Below are positions 41,442 to 50,142 of a DNA stretch of 64,000 bases, in pieces. Source of the DNA: Chryseomicrobium aureum (GTDB lineage: Bacteria > Bacillota > Bacilli > Bacillales_A > Planococcaceae); NCBI RefSeq assembly GCF_016909155.1, contig NZ_JAFBFG010000006.1, positions 38,099-102,098 of the forward strand, in the 5' to 3' direction. The number at the start of each line of letters is the position of its first letter. The stretch's first letter is position 1. The notes beneath the pieces were generated by a model, which was not told where the DNA came from, made no database searches, and was given only the letters and a program-made list of their open reading frames with translations. The position numbers and the translations under genes were made by a program.

Positions 41442-41767
41442 CATTGACGCAACAGATTATAACGATTGCAGTAGTTGTACTCGGTACGATGTTGACGCGG
41501 TTTTTACCGTTCTGGATTTTCCCAGCGGATAAACCGACGCCAGGCTATGTGTTGTTCTTAGGACGCTTATTACCGCCAGCTGTACTTGGCCTATTGGTGA
41601 TTTATAGTGTGAAAGATGTGGAATGGACCGGGGGATTATACGGGTTACCCGAGATACTTGGGATTTTACTGATTGTCGGTTTACATATATGGAAGCGCAA
41701 TATGTTACTCTCCATCGCAGGGGGAACGATTTTCTATATGATGCTCGTTCAAACGATCTTTGCATAA
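41438..41767 (+). CDS. azlD: AzlD-family branched-chain amino acid transport subunit
   Basis: 109 residues with four membrane helices. The motif [12 protein letters not shown] (about 18-29) and [16 protein letters not shown] (about 45-60) are conserved in AzlD. It is the small partner of AzlC and is translationally coupled to it. A good terminator follows. Confidence 0.9.
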   Translation: MTLTQQIITIAVVVLGTMLTRFLPFWIFPADKPTPGYVLFLGRLLPPAVLGLLVIYSVKDVEWTGGLYGLPEILGILLIVGLHIWKRNMLLSIAGGTIFYMMLVQTIFA

Positions 41768-41805
41768 AAACAACCTCCCGCTCAGTCCGAGTAGGAGGTT
41801 GTTTT
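41766..41805. terminator. Bidirectional terminator
   Basis: AAAACAACCTCC and GGAGGTTGTTTT form an exact 12-bp inverted repeat with A-run and T-run flanks. It ends azlCD and the photolyase remnant on the other strand. Confidence 0.9.
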
Positions 41806-42138
41806 GTTGTCTAGATGAAACGCACCGGAAGCTAGCTGCGCTTTTAAAGATGCAGCCTTTTTCCGTATGGCTTCTTTGTCTTCTTCAGCGTGTTTCTCCC
41901 ATGCCTCTTGAAACGACTCTGCCTCTCGGTAATCTACCGTATATCCTTTGTTTTTTAGTTCTTCCGCAAAGTGACGCATTGCTGAAAACACGAGAACAAG
42001 CTTCTGTTTGTGGTAGTTTTGCCAGGTCGAACGAGAGTGCGCTTCGACAAACAAAAAAACATCCGTTTCTTTATCTGCTTCTTTCACAATGGGTAAGTCA
42101 TGTGAAAGATGACTTCCAAAAATCCATCGCGTCGCCAT
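41782..42138 (-). pseudogene. Truncated photolyase-related (cryptochrome) gene
   Basis: 118 residues beginning MATRWIFGSHLSHDLPI, followed by DVFLFVEAHSRSTWQNYHKQKLVLVFSAMRHF-type sequence (shown in part): this is the N-terminal alpha/beta domain of the deoxyribodipyrimidine photolyase-related family (FeS-type cryptochrome/photolyase), whose full length is about 500. The frame ends shortly after, with no FAD-binding domain before the next gene. Start has GGAGGGGATCAG. The 3-prime 80 percent is missing, so it is a remnant that may still be transcribed. Confidence 0.7.
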
Positions 42139-42308
42139 CTGATCCCCTCCAATTAAATTGAGTATACGAAACAAATACACACGTGTCTAAAACCGTGTGT
42201 TTCTGGAGCAAAATCAGCAATTACTTCAACAATTCTTCGTTAAAAAGTGATCCATTCTGCGAATTCTTTCGTTAGCTCGTTATAGAGAAAAATGAAGGAG
42301 TGGATACT

Positions 42309-43640
42309 ATGAAGAAACAAAAAATTATAGCTCCGCTTGCCGGGGCTGTTCTTTTATTATCTGGCATCACAACAGCGAGTGCTGCGGAACAAGCACCCAC
42401 AACTGATACTTCCGGTGTTGAGCTACGGGCAACTTTAGATGCCTTGTTATCTGAACACTATGTACTGGCTGTTGATAGCATGATGAAGATTTATGATGGT
42501 GATGAAGCAGCAGAAGCAGCAATGGATGCACTCGATGAAAATGCAGCAGATATGGAACCAGTCATTGCTTCTGTTTATGGAGAAGAAGGCGGTGCGGCAT
42601 TCGTTGAAATCTTTGATAAACACAACACAGGGACGGATGACTACGCACTTGCTGTGAAAAATGGAGATGAACAACTAAAGCAAGAAGCATTGGATGGGAT
42701 TCAAGCATTCGTTACCGAGATGGGCGACTTCTTAGGAACGGCTACTGAAGGAAATCTTCCAGCGGACGGGGCAAAAGAAGCGTTACGGACACATGAAGAC
42801 TTCGTTCAAGATACATTTGATTTATATGTGGAGGGCGAGTACGAAGCGTCTTATATGACTTATTTAGAAGGGTTTAAACAAATTTTTGGAGCAGGAGCTG
42901 CAATCAGTGGAGCGATCCATGCACAGTTCCCCGACCAATTTACAGACCCGAACACGCCAGCTGGTGATTTCCGTTCGACTGTTAATCGTCTCGCAGCAGA
43001 ACACTTTGCACTAGCACACCTAAGCTTAACAAAAGGGTTCACAGCTTCAGAAGACTTTGACTTTGTAGACTGGGCGCAGGACCAAAATACCGCTGAGTTT
43101 ACTGGCGCAATCTCCACTTTTTACGGTGAGGAAGCAGCCACTCAGTTTGAACAAATTTGGACAGGAGAGCATCTTTCTGCACAAAGTGATTTAGCATTTG
43201 CTCGAGCAAATGAAGATCAAGAGGCGATTGATGAAGCAACACAGGCCTTAACGAACGCATTTGCTGAAGAGCTGGGAACATTCTTAAGTGAAGCGACAGA
43301 AGGGCGAATGCCTTTAGAAGATACAGTTGCTGCAATTGCTGCACATGAAAAGTTTGTAATCGATACATTCAACTTTTATGTGACAGGTGATTTTGACGGC
43401 TCCTATTCTACGTATCGCGATGGATATGCGATTATGTTCGACCTTGGAGAATTGTTGAGTTTTGCGATTGTCGACCAGTTCCCAGAAGAATTTACGACAA
43501 CGGCACCTGAAAAAATGCCAGCCACAGGTCTTGGTGGTTCAGAAGCAAACTCTACGATGAACCTATGGGTAGCGTTAAGTACATTGATTCTTCTTTCAGC
43601 AGGAGCTGTAATGTACCGCCAACGAAATGCACAAAACTAA
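42309..43640 (+). CDS. Cell-wall anchored surface protein, MPATG sorting signal
   Basis: 443 residues. There is a signal peptide with cleavage near ASA-AE (about 26), then two related helical modules (about 38-210 and 225-395), each with an EHxxLAxxS motif, VYGEE or FYGEE, and a HE-F-DTF-Y-GxY motif with conserved His. A C-terminal sorting signal MPATG (about 402) is followed by a hydrophobic helix and RQRN. The module resembles repeat domains found in Gram-positive surface proteins of unknown role. It is attached by the sortase encoded next, so the two likely form a dedicated pair. ATG 42309 follows AAGGAGTGG. Confidence 0.82.
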   Translation: MKKQKIIAPLAGAVLLLSGITTASAAEQAPTTDTSGVELRATLDALLSEHYVLAVDSMMKIYDGDEAAEAAMDALDENAADMEPVIASVYGEEGGAAFVEIFDKHNTGTDDYALAVKNGDEQLKQEALDGIQAFVTEMGDFLGTATEGNLPADGAKEALRTHEDFVQDTFDLYVEGEYEASYMTYLEGFKQIFGAGAAISGAIHAQFPDQFTDPNTPAGDFRSTVNRLAAEHFALAHLSLTKGFTASEDFDFVDWAQDQNTAEFTGAISTFYGEEAATQFEQIWTGEHLSAQSDLAFARANEDQEAIDEATQALTNAFAEELGTFLSEATEGRMPLEDTVAAIAAHEKFVIDTFNFYVTGDFDGSYSTYRDGYAIMFDLGELLSFAIVDQFPEEFTTTAPEKMPATGLGGSEANSTMNLWVALSTLILLSAGAVMYRQRNAQN

Positions 43641-43676
43641 TACTAAAGAATTCTCGTTGAAGGGAGGAGGGTATTC

Positions 43677-44654
43677 ATGATGAAACGCTTTTTACCACTT
43701 GTTGTGGCATTACTTCTGATTGTTGGTCTATTTATAATGTTAGATCCGATAGGAGATGAGCCGACAGGAGCAGAAGGGCAATCGACAGAATCGAAAGAAC
43801 CGCCCCGTCAAAAAGTAAAAACATTGACGGAGATTCAAGACGATGTCGATAAAATCGCCGAATTCCCGATTCTCCCTAAGCAACGTGAAAAATTGAAAGA
43901 ATTGCAAAAGCAACGTTTAAATGCGATTCAGGGAATGGAACCCCAGACTATTGAAATACCTTCTATTGGAGTTAAAGCTACTGTACAACCAACAGGCGTA
44001 TTGGAAAATGGTGAAATGGGGGTTCCGGATGATCCGGACGAAGTAGGGTGGTTTGAACCTGGATACAAAGTGGGGGCAAAGGGACACTCTGTTCTAGCGG
44101 GCCACGTCGACAGCACAACCGGACCTGCTATCTTTTATGATCTTAAAGATATAGAAGTAGGAGAGCAAGTCATTATTACAGACTCCACTGGACGAGAGAT
44201 GGTGTTTGAAGTAACGAATAAAGTGAGCTATAAAACTGAAGAAGCACCAATACGTGAGATTTTTGGACCGTCAAATCAACAAATGTTGAATTTGATTACA
44301 TGTACAGGAACATTTAACCGGGATGTTGGATCGCACGATCAACGTCTAGTGGTTACGACAAAGCTTGTATCAGATTCTAGCGTGTTGGAAACAGAACCCG
44401 AAGCGCCTTCAAACATCTCCTTAAATGAAGCAACGAGTACACTTTCATGGCATGCCGTTCGCGATGACGCAATTATTGGTTACCGCATTTACGCGCAAGA
44501 TCCCGAAACGGGAGAAATGGAAAAGATTCAAACAGTGTCACTCTTTGATCGTAAGAAAGTAGTTGTAGATGGAGTTGAAGGGACAAAATACTTCATTTCT
44601 TCAGTAGACGTAGACTTAAACGAATCAGAACCAGCAGAAATGGAATCCGAATAA
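43677..44654 (+). CDS. Sortase with C-terminal fibronectin III-like domain
   Basis: 325 residues. An N-terminal membrane anchor (about 5-22), a linker, then the sortase domain with VLAGHVDS (catalytic His near 143), NLITCTGT (Cys near 208) and DQRLVV (Arg near 223). The pattern is of class D/F-type sortases. The C-terminal 100 residues (ISLNEATSTLSWHAV, IIGYRIYAQDPETGE) form an Fn3-like domain, unusual for sortases. It lies directly after the MPATG protein and should anchor it to the wall. The ATG follows GGGAGGAGG; a terminator follows the gene. Confidence 0.85.
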   Translation: MMKRFLPLVVALLLIVGLFIMLDPIGDEPTGAEGQSTESKEPPRQKVKTLTEIQDDVDKIAEFPILPKQREKLKELQKQRLNAIQGMEPQTIEIPSIGVKATVQPTGVLENGEMGVPDDPDEVGWFEPGYKVGAKGHSVLAGHVDSTTGPAIFYDLKDIEVGEQVIITDSTGREMVFEVTNKVSYKTEEAPIREIFGPSNQQMLNLITCTGTFNRDVGSHDQRLVVTTKLVSDSSVLETEPEAPSNISLNEATSTLSWHAVRDDAIIGYRIYAQDPETGEMEKIQTVSLFDRKKVVVDGVEGTKYFISSVDVDLNESEPAEMESE

Positions 44655-44664
44655 ATGCTCGAGG

Positions 44665-44702
44665 AGTGCATGGGAGAGAACCATGCACTTCTCTTCTTCT
44701 TT
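44665..44702 (+). terminator. Intrinsic terminator after sortase gene
   Basis: AGTGCATGG and CCATGCACT form an exact nine-pair stem with a seven-base loop, followed by T-rich TCTCTTCTTCTTT. Confidence 0.75.
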
Positions 44703-44745
44703 ATATTGTTTAGTGCTAAAATACAAGAGAAAGAGGGGGATGGAT

Positions 44746-45195
44746 ATGACAGAGAAATCGAAAGATTTATTTGAGTTGATTCATTCTGCTGAAGCAGTGA
44801 CAAATGAGGCAATTATGCGCTGGAATGAAGAATTCGAACATCCACTTGGTATTTCACCAATCCTCGTGTTGGCTGAGTTGAAACGAAAAGGTCCACAAAA
44901 TTCGATGAAACTTGCAGAAGGATTACATTTTACAGGTGGTGCGATGACCAATATTGGGAACAAACTTGTAAAGTTAGAATTGGTAGAGCGTTTAGCAGTT
45001 GAGGGAGATCGCCGTCAAACCAAGCTTTCTATTACAGAGGCAGGAGAGCGAGTGCTGGAAGAGGCGACTCAGTTGGGCCGTAAGCATCGTTTGGAGCTTT
45101 TTAGTATATTATCGGAACAAGAAGTTGAACAGTACTTAGCCATCAATCAAAAACTATTGACGGTCTTACGTGAACGTAAACAAGGAACAAAATAG
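44746..45195 (+). CDS. MarR-family transcriptional regulator
   Basis: 149 residues. The winged helix has NSMKLAEGLHFTGGAMTN and KLVKLELVERLAVEGDRRQTKL (recognition helix and wing), the MarR pattern. ATG 44746 is at proper spacing from GAGGGGG. Targets are unknown; the LURP-one gene downstream is not clearly in the same transcript. Confidence 0.88.
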   Translation: MTEKSKDLFELIHSAEAVTNEAIMRWNEEFEHPLGISPILVLAELKRKGPQNSMKLAEGLHFTGGAMTNIGNKLVKLELVERLAVEGDRRQTKLSITEAGERVLEEATQLGRKHRLELFSILSEQEVEQYLAINQKLLTVLRERKQGTK

Positions 45196-45337
45196 ACAAG
45201 ACTAGTAGCTTCTTTAAACAAAATGAGAGACGCTACTTTTCTACACACCCTTTCTCGTTTAGTATGCCATGAAATTGAATCTTTTGCTTCCGTACTTCGT
45301 AAAGATATGTAGGTACAACGCGGAAGGGGATGCGGAT

Positions 45338-45841
45338 ATGAGACAACTCTATATCAAACAAAAAGTCTTTAGTTTAAATGGACAATTCACAGTGAAAGAT
45401 GAGAACCAGAACGATGCTTATTTTGTAGAAGGTAGCTTCATGAAGATTCCAAAGACCTTCAGTATCTTTGACACGTCACGCACAGAAATTGCTATGGTTA
45501 CGAAGAAAACCTTTAGTTTCTTACCCCAGTTCTTTCTAGAAGTGAACGGGCGTCAAATGATCACAATCAAAAAAGAGTTCTCCTTCTTCAAAGCGCGTTA
45601 CACGATTGACGCTGCCGGAATTGAAGTACAAGGGAATTGGTGGGACATGACATTTGATGTTCTTCAAAATGGAGAAGTCATTGGGAGTGTATCGAAAGAA
45701 TGGTTTGCTTGGGGAGATAGCTATCAAGTCACCATCTACAAGGAATCTATGGAAGAAATTATGATTGGATTGGTAGTCGCGATTGATTGCGTGAAAGCAG
45801 ATGAAGCGGCTGCATCGAATGCCGCTACGTCATTCAATTAA
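45338..45841 (+). CDS. LURP-one-related family protein
   Basis: 167 residues. MRQLYIKQKVFSLNGQFTV at the start, FTVKDENQNDAYFVEGSFM and the repeated beta-strand pattern ending in DSYQVTIYKE are typical of the LOR/tubby-like C-terminal fold found in plants and bacteria. Function in bacteria is unknown; membrane or phospholipid scramblase relation has been suggested for the fold. The ATG at 45338 is chosen for homology start; upstream AAGGGGAT may be the binding site. Ends before a bidirectional terminator. Confidence 0.8.
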   Translation: MRQLYIKQKVFSLNGQFTVKDENQNDAYFVEGSFMKIPKTFSIFDTSRTEIAMVTKKTFSFLPQFFLEVNGRQMITIKKEFSFFKARYTIDAAGIEVQGNWWDMTFDVLQNGEVIGSVSKEWFAWGDSYQVTIYKESMEEIMIGLVVAIDCVKADEAAASNAATSFN

Positions 45842-45875
45842 AAAGCAGCTGGCCTCATGGGGTCAGCTGCTTCTT
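45842..45875. terminator. Bidirectional terminator
   Basis: AAGCAGCTG and CAGCTGCTT are exact inverted arms around a 12-base loop. It separates the LURP-one gene from the convergent M50 protease gene, whose last codons it overlaps. Confidence 0.75.
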
Positions 45876-46972
45876 ACGTCCTGGAGTAAATCACGTAGCA
45901 CAGACTTCAGAGCGATAGCTTCTAAATAGAGTGGATGCCAATCGCCTAACTCTTTTTCAGTGGCATAAATAGCGGTTATCGCCTCATTCCTATCACCAGA
46001 AATAAGTGCTAAATACGCATCGCGCAGATGACGAGAGACCTTGTCACGGTCACTAATTTGGCGGAGCTTTTCTTCAATACCCGGTTCTGTCCTCAATCTT
46101 CCAGCGTAATAGTAGTTCGTAATAACCGAGAGATCTGTAATGTCTTCTAAAATAGTACTTTGCTTTGTCCGCTCTAAAAACGCTCTGTCTTCGGAAAGCT
46201 CTATAATGCGTTCGGGGTCTCGAGAATAGTAGTACGGACTAACAGAAGCCAATAAAGACGCTGCAAGAGGCCAATTTTTATAACGTAAGATGATTTCTTC
46301 TGCTTCTTGCATGACATCATTCGTCCAACGTCCAGAGGCTGTGGGGTCTTGTTGCAATAGCTTATAGCTGATCAATAACAGATCTGCCCCTGGCTCTTTT
46401 CCTTTTAACATCGCAATCACTCGCCCGTCTGTCTGGGCACCACCAGTTTCCATCGATGTAAGGTTTGAGAGACCTGTAAACAGTTGAACTAGCGCAAATG
46501 TAAACCAGCCACTCCATCCGTAAATGTAGGATGGAATGAGTAGGGAGACGGCTACGACTATATTCGCTACAGGACCTCCGTAAATGAAAGGAATCAATCG
46601 TCTCCGCATTTCATGATCTGGTAATTGTGTGGGGAAGCGCAACATTGCACGTCCTATGTATCCCATAGCAGGTGCCTTAAAATAGAATTTAGATGCTCCA
46701 TTTGTCTTTGCATAGATGAAGGGTCCGTAAGAAAGGTTCATCACTTCCATACCCGAAAGCTTACCAGCAAGTGCATGACCAGTTTCGTGTAAAATAATAG
46801 CGAAAATAAAACTAGCAATCGCGATGAGTAGAATTGATAGAACACTCATTAAGCTGATAGTGATGTCATGGGTAAAGTAGTAACTGACGATTGCGAACCC
46901 TACTATACCTCCAACGAGGAATTGAGAGAGCTGGGTCTTCCAACTTGATTTACCTCTTTGTTTAGTTTCCAT
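45863..46972 (-). CDS. M50-family site-2 type metalloprotease
   Basis: 369 residues. A hydrophobic N-terminus with two helices, the zinc motif HETGHALAGK (His-Glu-x-x-His near 63-67), further helices and TDGRVIAML (the third-ligand Asp near 179) are as in S2P/SpoIVFB-like proteases. The C-terminal 170 residues are soluble and helical, TPR-like. Intramembrane cleavage of a regulatory protein is the class role; the substrate is unknown. The ATG follows AAAGGAGCTTTCCG. It is downstream of a DUF1648 gene on the same strand. Confidence 0.8.
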   Translation of the reverse strand: METKQRGKSSWKTQLSQFLVGGIVGFAIVSYYFTHDITISLMSVLSILLIAIASFIFAIILHETGHALAGKLSGMEVMNLSYGPFIYAKTNGASKFYFKAPAMGYIGRAMLRFPTQLPDHEMRRRLIPFIYGGPVANIVVAVSLLIPSYIYGWSGWFTFALVQLFTGLSNLTSMETGGAQTDGRVIAMLKGKEPGADLLLISYKLLQQDPTASGRWTNDVMQEAEEIILRYKNWPLAASLLASVSPYYYSRDPERIIELSEDRAFLERTKQSTILEDITDLSVITNYYYAGRLRTEPGIEEKLRQISDRDKVSRHLRDAYLALISGDRNEAITAIYATEKELGDWHPLYLEAIALKSVLRDLLQDVRSS

Positions 46973-46984
46973 CGGAAAGCTCCT

Positions 46985-47503
46985 TTATGATTTTTGTTTC
47001 GACTGATACCGAAACATCTGGATGAAGAAGTAAATCACCGGCGCAAATGTCCCCGTCAAAAATACTGGCATGAACCAGTTTTCTAAGAATGGTGAATGGC
47101 CACGTGCAATTTGAACGACATCCCATGACAACCACGCAAACCCTGCCACAATGACAAACGTGATCCATACAAGCAGATTTCGGGACAATCGATAATAGAA
47201 AGGCGCATTTTCTTCTGTTATGTTAACAGGAAAGTTGTGCCATTCTGGCTTCTTTCGTAACCAAATCATGAAGAAACCCAGTACTCCAGAAATCACTGGC
47301 AACATGATCAATTCCCATTTTGACCCCCATCGTGTCACTTCTCCATTGATTCCAAAGTGACCCGGAACCTCAGCGGGGATATCTCCCCATATTAAGGCAA
47401 GCCAACCTACCCAAACACTATAAATTCCTATACTCAAAAAAACGAATACCCGCTCTACGAACGTAGACTCAAGTTCCACGTGTGGTCGATTTTGTTTCCA
47501 CAT
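46985..47503 (-). CDS. DUF1648-containing membrane protein
   Basis: 172 residues with about four helices. The motif IPAEVPGHFGINGEVTRWGSK (about 43-63) is the DUF1648 core (P-x-H-F-x-x-x-G), shared by SdpI-like immunity membrane proteins and regulators. ATG 47503 is correctly spaced from AAGGAG. It is 12 bp upstream of the M50 protease gene, so the two are probably one operon. A role in membrane stress or toxin immunity is a guess. Confidence 0.78.
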   Translation of the reverse strand: MWKQNRPHVELESTFVERVFVFLSIGIYSVWVGWLALIWGDIPAEVPGHFGINGEVTRWGSKWELIMLPVISGVLGFFMIWLRKKPEWHNFPVNITEENAPFYYRLSRNLLVWITFVIVAGFAWLSWDVVQIARGHSPFLENWFMPVFLTGTFAPVIYFFIQMFRYQSKQKS

Positions 47504-47556
47504 AAAAATCACTCCTTAGGTTACCTACGAGAGGAGTGAGGGAAAGTTTCACTAGG

Positions 47557-47826
47557 TTAGAGCCCGTAATGTAAAATGACTGCGAGGATAAGAATATGGA
47601 AAATTTGGTCCGAGACAATCGATAACAAAGATAGTTCGTTATTGCGCATGATGACTCGGTTCCACCACTGGATAAAATCGCGTCGGTCTAACAGGATGTT
47701 GGAAATGAACACAATTCCTATAGCAAGAGGTGACAAAGCAAATCCGCCCCACCAAGAGACAAGGAAGATGAAGAATATCATGTGATGAAAGAGCATTCGA
47801 CGATTGGTTATGACGTATTTAAACAT
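47557..47826 (-). pseudogene. C-terminal fragment of a DUF3307-like membrane protein
   Basis: Up to 89 residues, three hydrophobic segments, ending SLLSIVSDQIFHILILAVIL: the DQ-x-x-H-L end resembles the C-terminus of DUF3307 proteins, which are usually about twice as long. The 5-prime part (47782-47826) is antisense to a HD-GYP gene relic, so its true N-terminus is lost. It has no good ribosome binding site at the first ATG. Likely a degraded gene. Confidence 0.5.
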
Positions 47827-48023
47827 TCCAATCGGGACCTGTTAAAAGTGGCGGCATTCATTGCCCATCAGCAGCACGAACGATGGAATGGCAGGGGCTA
47901 CCCACAAGGGTTAAAAGGTGAAGAAATTCATATCTTTGGACGGATTATAGCCATAGCGGATGTCTTTGACGCCCCTGGCAGCAACCGTATTTATAAGAAG
48001 GCTTGGTCAGATGAAGAGATTAC
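47782..48023 (+). pseudogene. HD-GYP domain fragment
   Basis: The frame reads HSTIGYDVFKHSNRD, AAFIAHQQHERWNGRGYPQG and IFGRIIAIADVFDA. This is the C-terminal half of an HD-GYP c-di-GMP phosphodiesterase, with HHERWNGRGYP and IADVFDA intact, but the first HD metal ligands and the whole N-terminus are absent. The sequence breaks into a different relic near 48020. It has no function on its own. Confidence 0.75.
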
Positions 48024-48263
48024 GGACCGGCAATTGCCGTCAATGCCAATGACTTACTCGATTACTTTGGCCGGACAATCAATATCGCAGCCCGCATGCA
48101 ACAGTTGAGTAAGGGGCATGATATCGTGATGGCAAAAGATGTATTCGAAGAAATCTCGAGCGACTCGCCTCTTCTCGATGGCATTAGGATTGAGCATGTT
48201 ACAGCGGAAATTAAAGGCATCGATAAAGAAATGAATGTGGTTCGCTTCATTTGCAAAAACTGA
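48015..48263 (+). pseudogene. Class III nucleotide cyclase C-terminal fragment
   Basis: In another frame GPAIAVNANDLLDYFGRTIN and IAARMQQLSKGHDIVMAKDV appear, matching the catalytic domain end of adenylate/guanylate cyclases (the N-D-x-x-D-Y-F-G-x-T-x-N-x-A-A-R motif), running to TGA 48261-48263. The N-terminal metal-binding part is missing, joined to the HD-GYP relic. Two unrelated truncated genes abut, so a deletion or recombination happened here. Confidence 0.7.
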
Positions 48264-48399
48264 CAAGGTTCACTATTTCCCGGGAAATATCGACAAGCAT
48301 ATCCTTCGAAATGAACGAAATGATATTTTTGTGGTTTCAATATGTTTTAAAATAGGGTATATTTTAAACAAAATGTATTCTTTAAAGAGGGAAGATAGA

Positions 48400-48855
48400 A
48401 TGACTGTACAAATTGATCAAACAGATAAGCGCATACTTGAACTACTCATTCAAAACGGGCGTATGTCATATGTGGATATTGGAAAAGAATTAAACTTATC
48501 ACGTGTAGCGGTTCGTGAACGTGTACATGATTTACAGAAACGTGGCGTTATTGAGCGCTTTACGGTAGTTGTCAATTCAGAAAAAGTAGGAAAGAGTGTG
48601 TCTGCTTTCTTTGAAGTAGATTGTGAACCAAAATCATTGGTCGAGGTTGCCGAAAATTTAGCAGAAAACGCAAGTGTGGCTAGCTGTTATCAAATGACAG
48701 GGCCTTCCACTCTACATATGCACGTCCTCGTTGATGACTTTCAAAGTTTGGAAAAATTCATTAATGAAGAGTTATATGCTTTTGAAGGGATTACACGTGT
48801 AGAAAGCCATATTTTACTTCGAAGATTCAAAAGTCGCTCCGGTCTAAAACTTTAA
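48400..48855 (+). CDS. Lrp/AsnC-family transcriptional regulator
   Basis: 151 residues. The helix-turn-helix is DIGKELNLSRVAVRERVHDL (about 25-44), preceded by DQTDKRILELL; the C-terminal RAM ligand-binding domain has SCYQMTGPSTLHMHVLVDD. The family senses amino acids or similar and often controls transport genes. ATG 48400 follows AGAGGGAAGAT. In Bacillus subtilis an Lrp-type gene (ywrC) sits beside a GGT-like gene and chromate transporters, as here, so it likely regulates the downstream ABC-ggt-chr genes. Confidence 0.9.
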   Translation: MTVQIDQTDKRILELLIQNGRMSYVDIGKELNLSRVAVRERVHDLQKRGVIERFTVVVNSEKVGKSVSAFFEVDCEPKSLVEVAENLAENASVASCYQMTGPSTLHMHVLVDDFQSLEKFINEELYAFEGITRVESHILLRRFKSRSGLKL

Positions 48856-48873
48856 TAATTTTGATTTACATAG

Positions 48874-48900
48874 CTCCTGACTAATTGTCAGGGGTTTTTA
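48874..48900 (+). terminator. Intrinsic terminator after lrp gene
   Basis: CTCCTGAC and GTCAGGGG pair around TAATT (with one G-U) and are followed by TTTTTATTT. It makes the regulator a separate transcript from the ABC operon. Confidence 0.8.
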
Positions 48901-49186
48901 TTTACCATTTTTTAGAATTTTATACAAACAGGTTGTATAGATTAAGTTTTTATAATGAATAGTTTGTTACTTACGTTTGTATCTGAAAAGTTTAGAATTA
49001 ACAACAAAACGTAACTAAATGAACAAATAATACGATATTAATTAAAATAAATGTGTAAATTCAAATTTATTTGAAAAATAGTGTAGATTTTTAGAATTAT
49101 CTGTTTTATACTCAAAAACAATAAATAATTAACTTTTGTTAATTTAAACATAATTATTGATTAACAAATGTATAAGGGGGTACGGA
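48901..49186. promoter_or_regulatory. AT-rich control region upstream of ABC-ggt-chr operon
   Basis: 286 bases of very AT-rich DNA with A- and T-tracts and no gene. TTACGTTTG at 48971-48979 and CAAAACGTAA at 49005-49014 form an imperfect inverted pair. Lrp-type regulators bind bent AT-rich DNA, so this is a candidate binding region for the upstream regulator. A TTTATACT element near 49107 could be a -10. Confidence 0.4.
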
Positions 49187-50128
49187 ATGATCACATTAAT
49201 CGTTCGTCGTGTAGGAGAATTGCTTCTTCTACTACTCGGGATTTCGTTTCTAGTATTTGGTTCCATGTATATTGCTCCAGGGGACCCGGCTAGCATGATT
49301 GGGGGTCCGACGGCCACAGAAGCTGATTTAGAAAACATACGAGAAAATTTGGGGTTGAATGATCCTTTCTTGGTCCAATATGGCCGGTATTTAGGAAATG
49401 CCGTACAAGGAGACTTTGGATACTCCTATCAAACCAAACAGTCGGTAGCGGATGCCATAGCCGTTCGCTTTCCGAACACATTAAAGTTAGCCATTGCTAG
49501 TATGGTGGTCGCTGTTGTGATTGGTCTCGTTGCAGGACTGATATCGGCCCTGCGGCACAACTCATGGCTAGACTTCACATCGACTACATTTGCACTAGCC
49601 GGTATATCAATTCCGAACTTTTGGTTAGGCGCTCTATTAATTTTAGTGTTTGCGGTAAATTTACAATGGCTTCCGGTCGGAGGGTTAAGTGAACCATTCT
49701 ATACAGCTGAAGGGTTTAAACAACTGATTTTACCAGCCATCACCTTAGGAACGGGTTCAGCGGCCATGATTGCTCGAATGACCAGGTCCTCTATGTTAGA
49801 AGTGGTTCGTGCAGATTATGTTCGAACGGCCCGCGCGAAAGGTGTAAAAGAGACAAAGGTCATTTGGGTCCATACACTGAAAAATGCCATGATTCCTGTC
49901 ATCACAGTCATTGGATTGAATTTTGGATTCTTACTAGGTGGGACCATTATTACAGAAAAAGTATTTGCGATTAACGGTGTAGGTCGATTAATGATTGATG
50001 CCATCGCAATGCGAGATTTTCCACTTGTTCAAGGTTCGGTACTACTCGTCGCCACACTTTTTGTTGTGGTGAACTTGATTGTTGACATTGTTTACACGTA
50101 CGTAGATCCTCGAATCAAATACGAATAG
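49187..50128 (+). CDS. ABC peptide/glutathione-type permease (DppB/GsiC-like)
   Basis: 313 residues, six membrane helices. The loop motif VRADYVRTARAKGVKETKVI (about 203-222) is the EAA coupling loop of OppB/DppB-family permeases; the N-terminal region with MYIAPGDPASMIGG is likewise typical. It forms the importer channel with the next gene. ATG 49187 follows AAGGGGGTACGGA. First gene of the operon running to 57369; together with the GGT downstream it may import glutathione or gamma-glutamyl peptides. Confidence 0.9.
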   Translation: MITLIVRRVGELLLLLLGISFLVFGSMYIAPGDPASMIGGPTATEADLENIRENLGLNDPFLVQYGRYLGNAVQGDFGYSYQTKQSVADAIAVRFPNTLKLAIASMVVAVVIGLVAGLISALRHNSWLDFTSTTFALAGISIPNFWLGALLILVFAVNLQWLPVGGLSEPFYTAEGFKQLILPAITLGTGSAAMIARMTRSSMLEVVRADYVRTARAKGVKETKVIWVHTLKNAMIPVITVIGLNFGFLLGGTIITEKVFAINGVGRLMIDAIAMRDFPLVQGSVLLVATLFVVVNLIVDIVYTYVDPRIKYE

Positions 50129-50142
50129 AAAGGAGGCTGACG

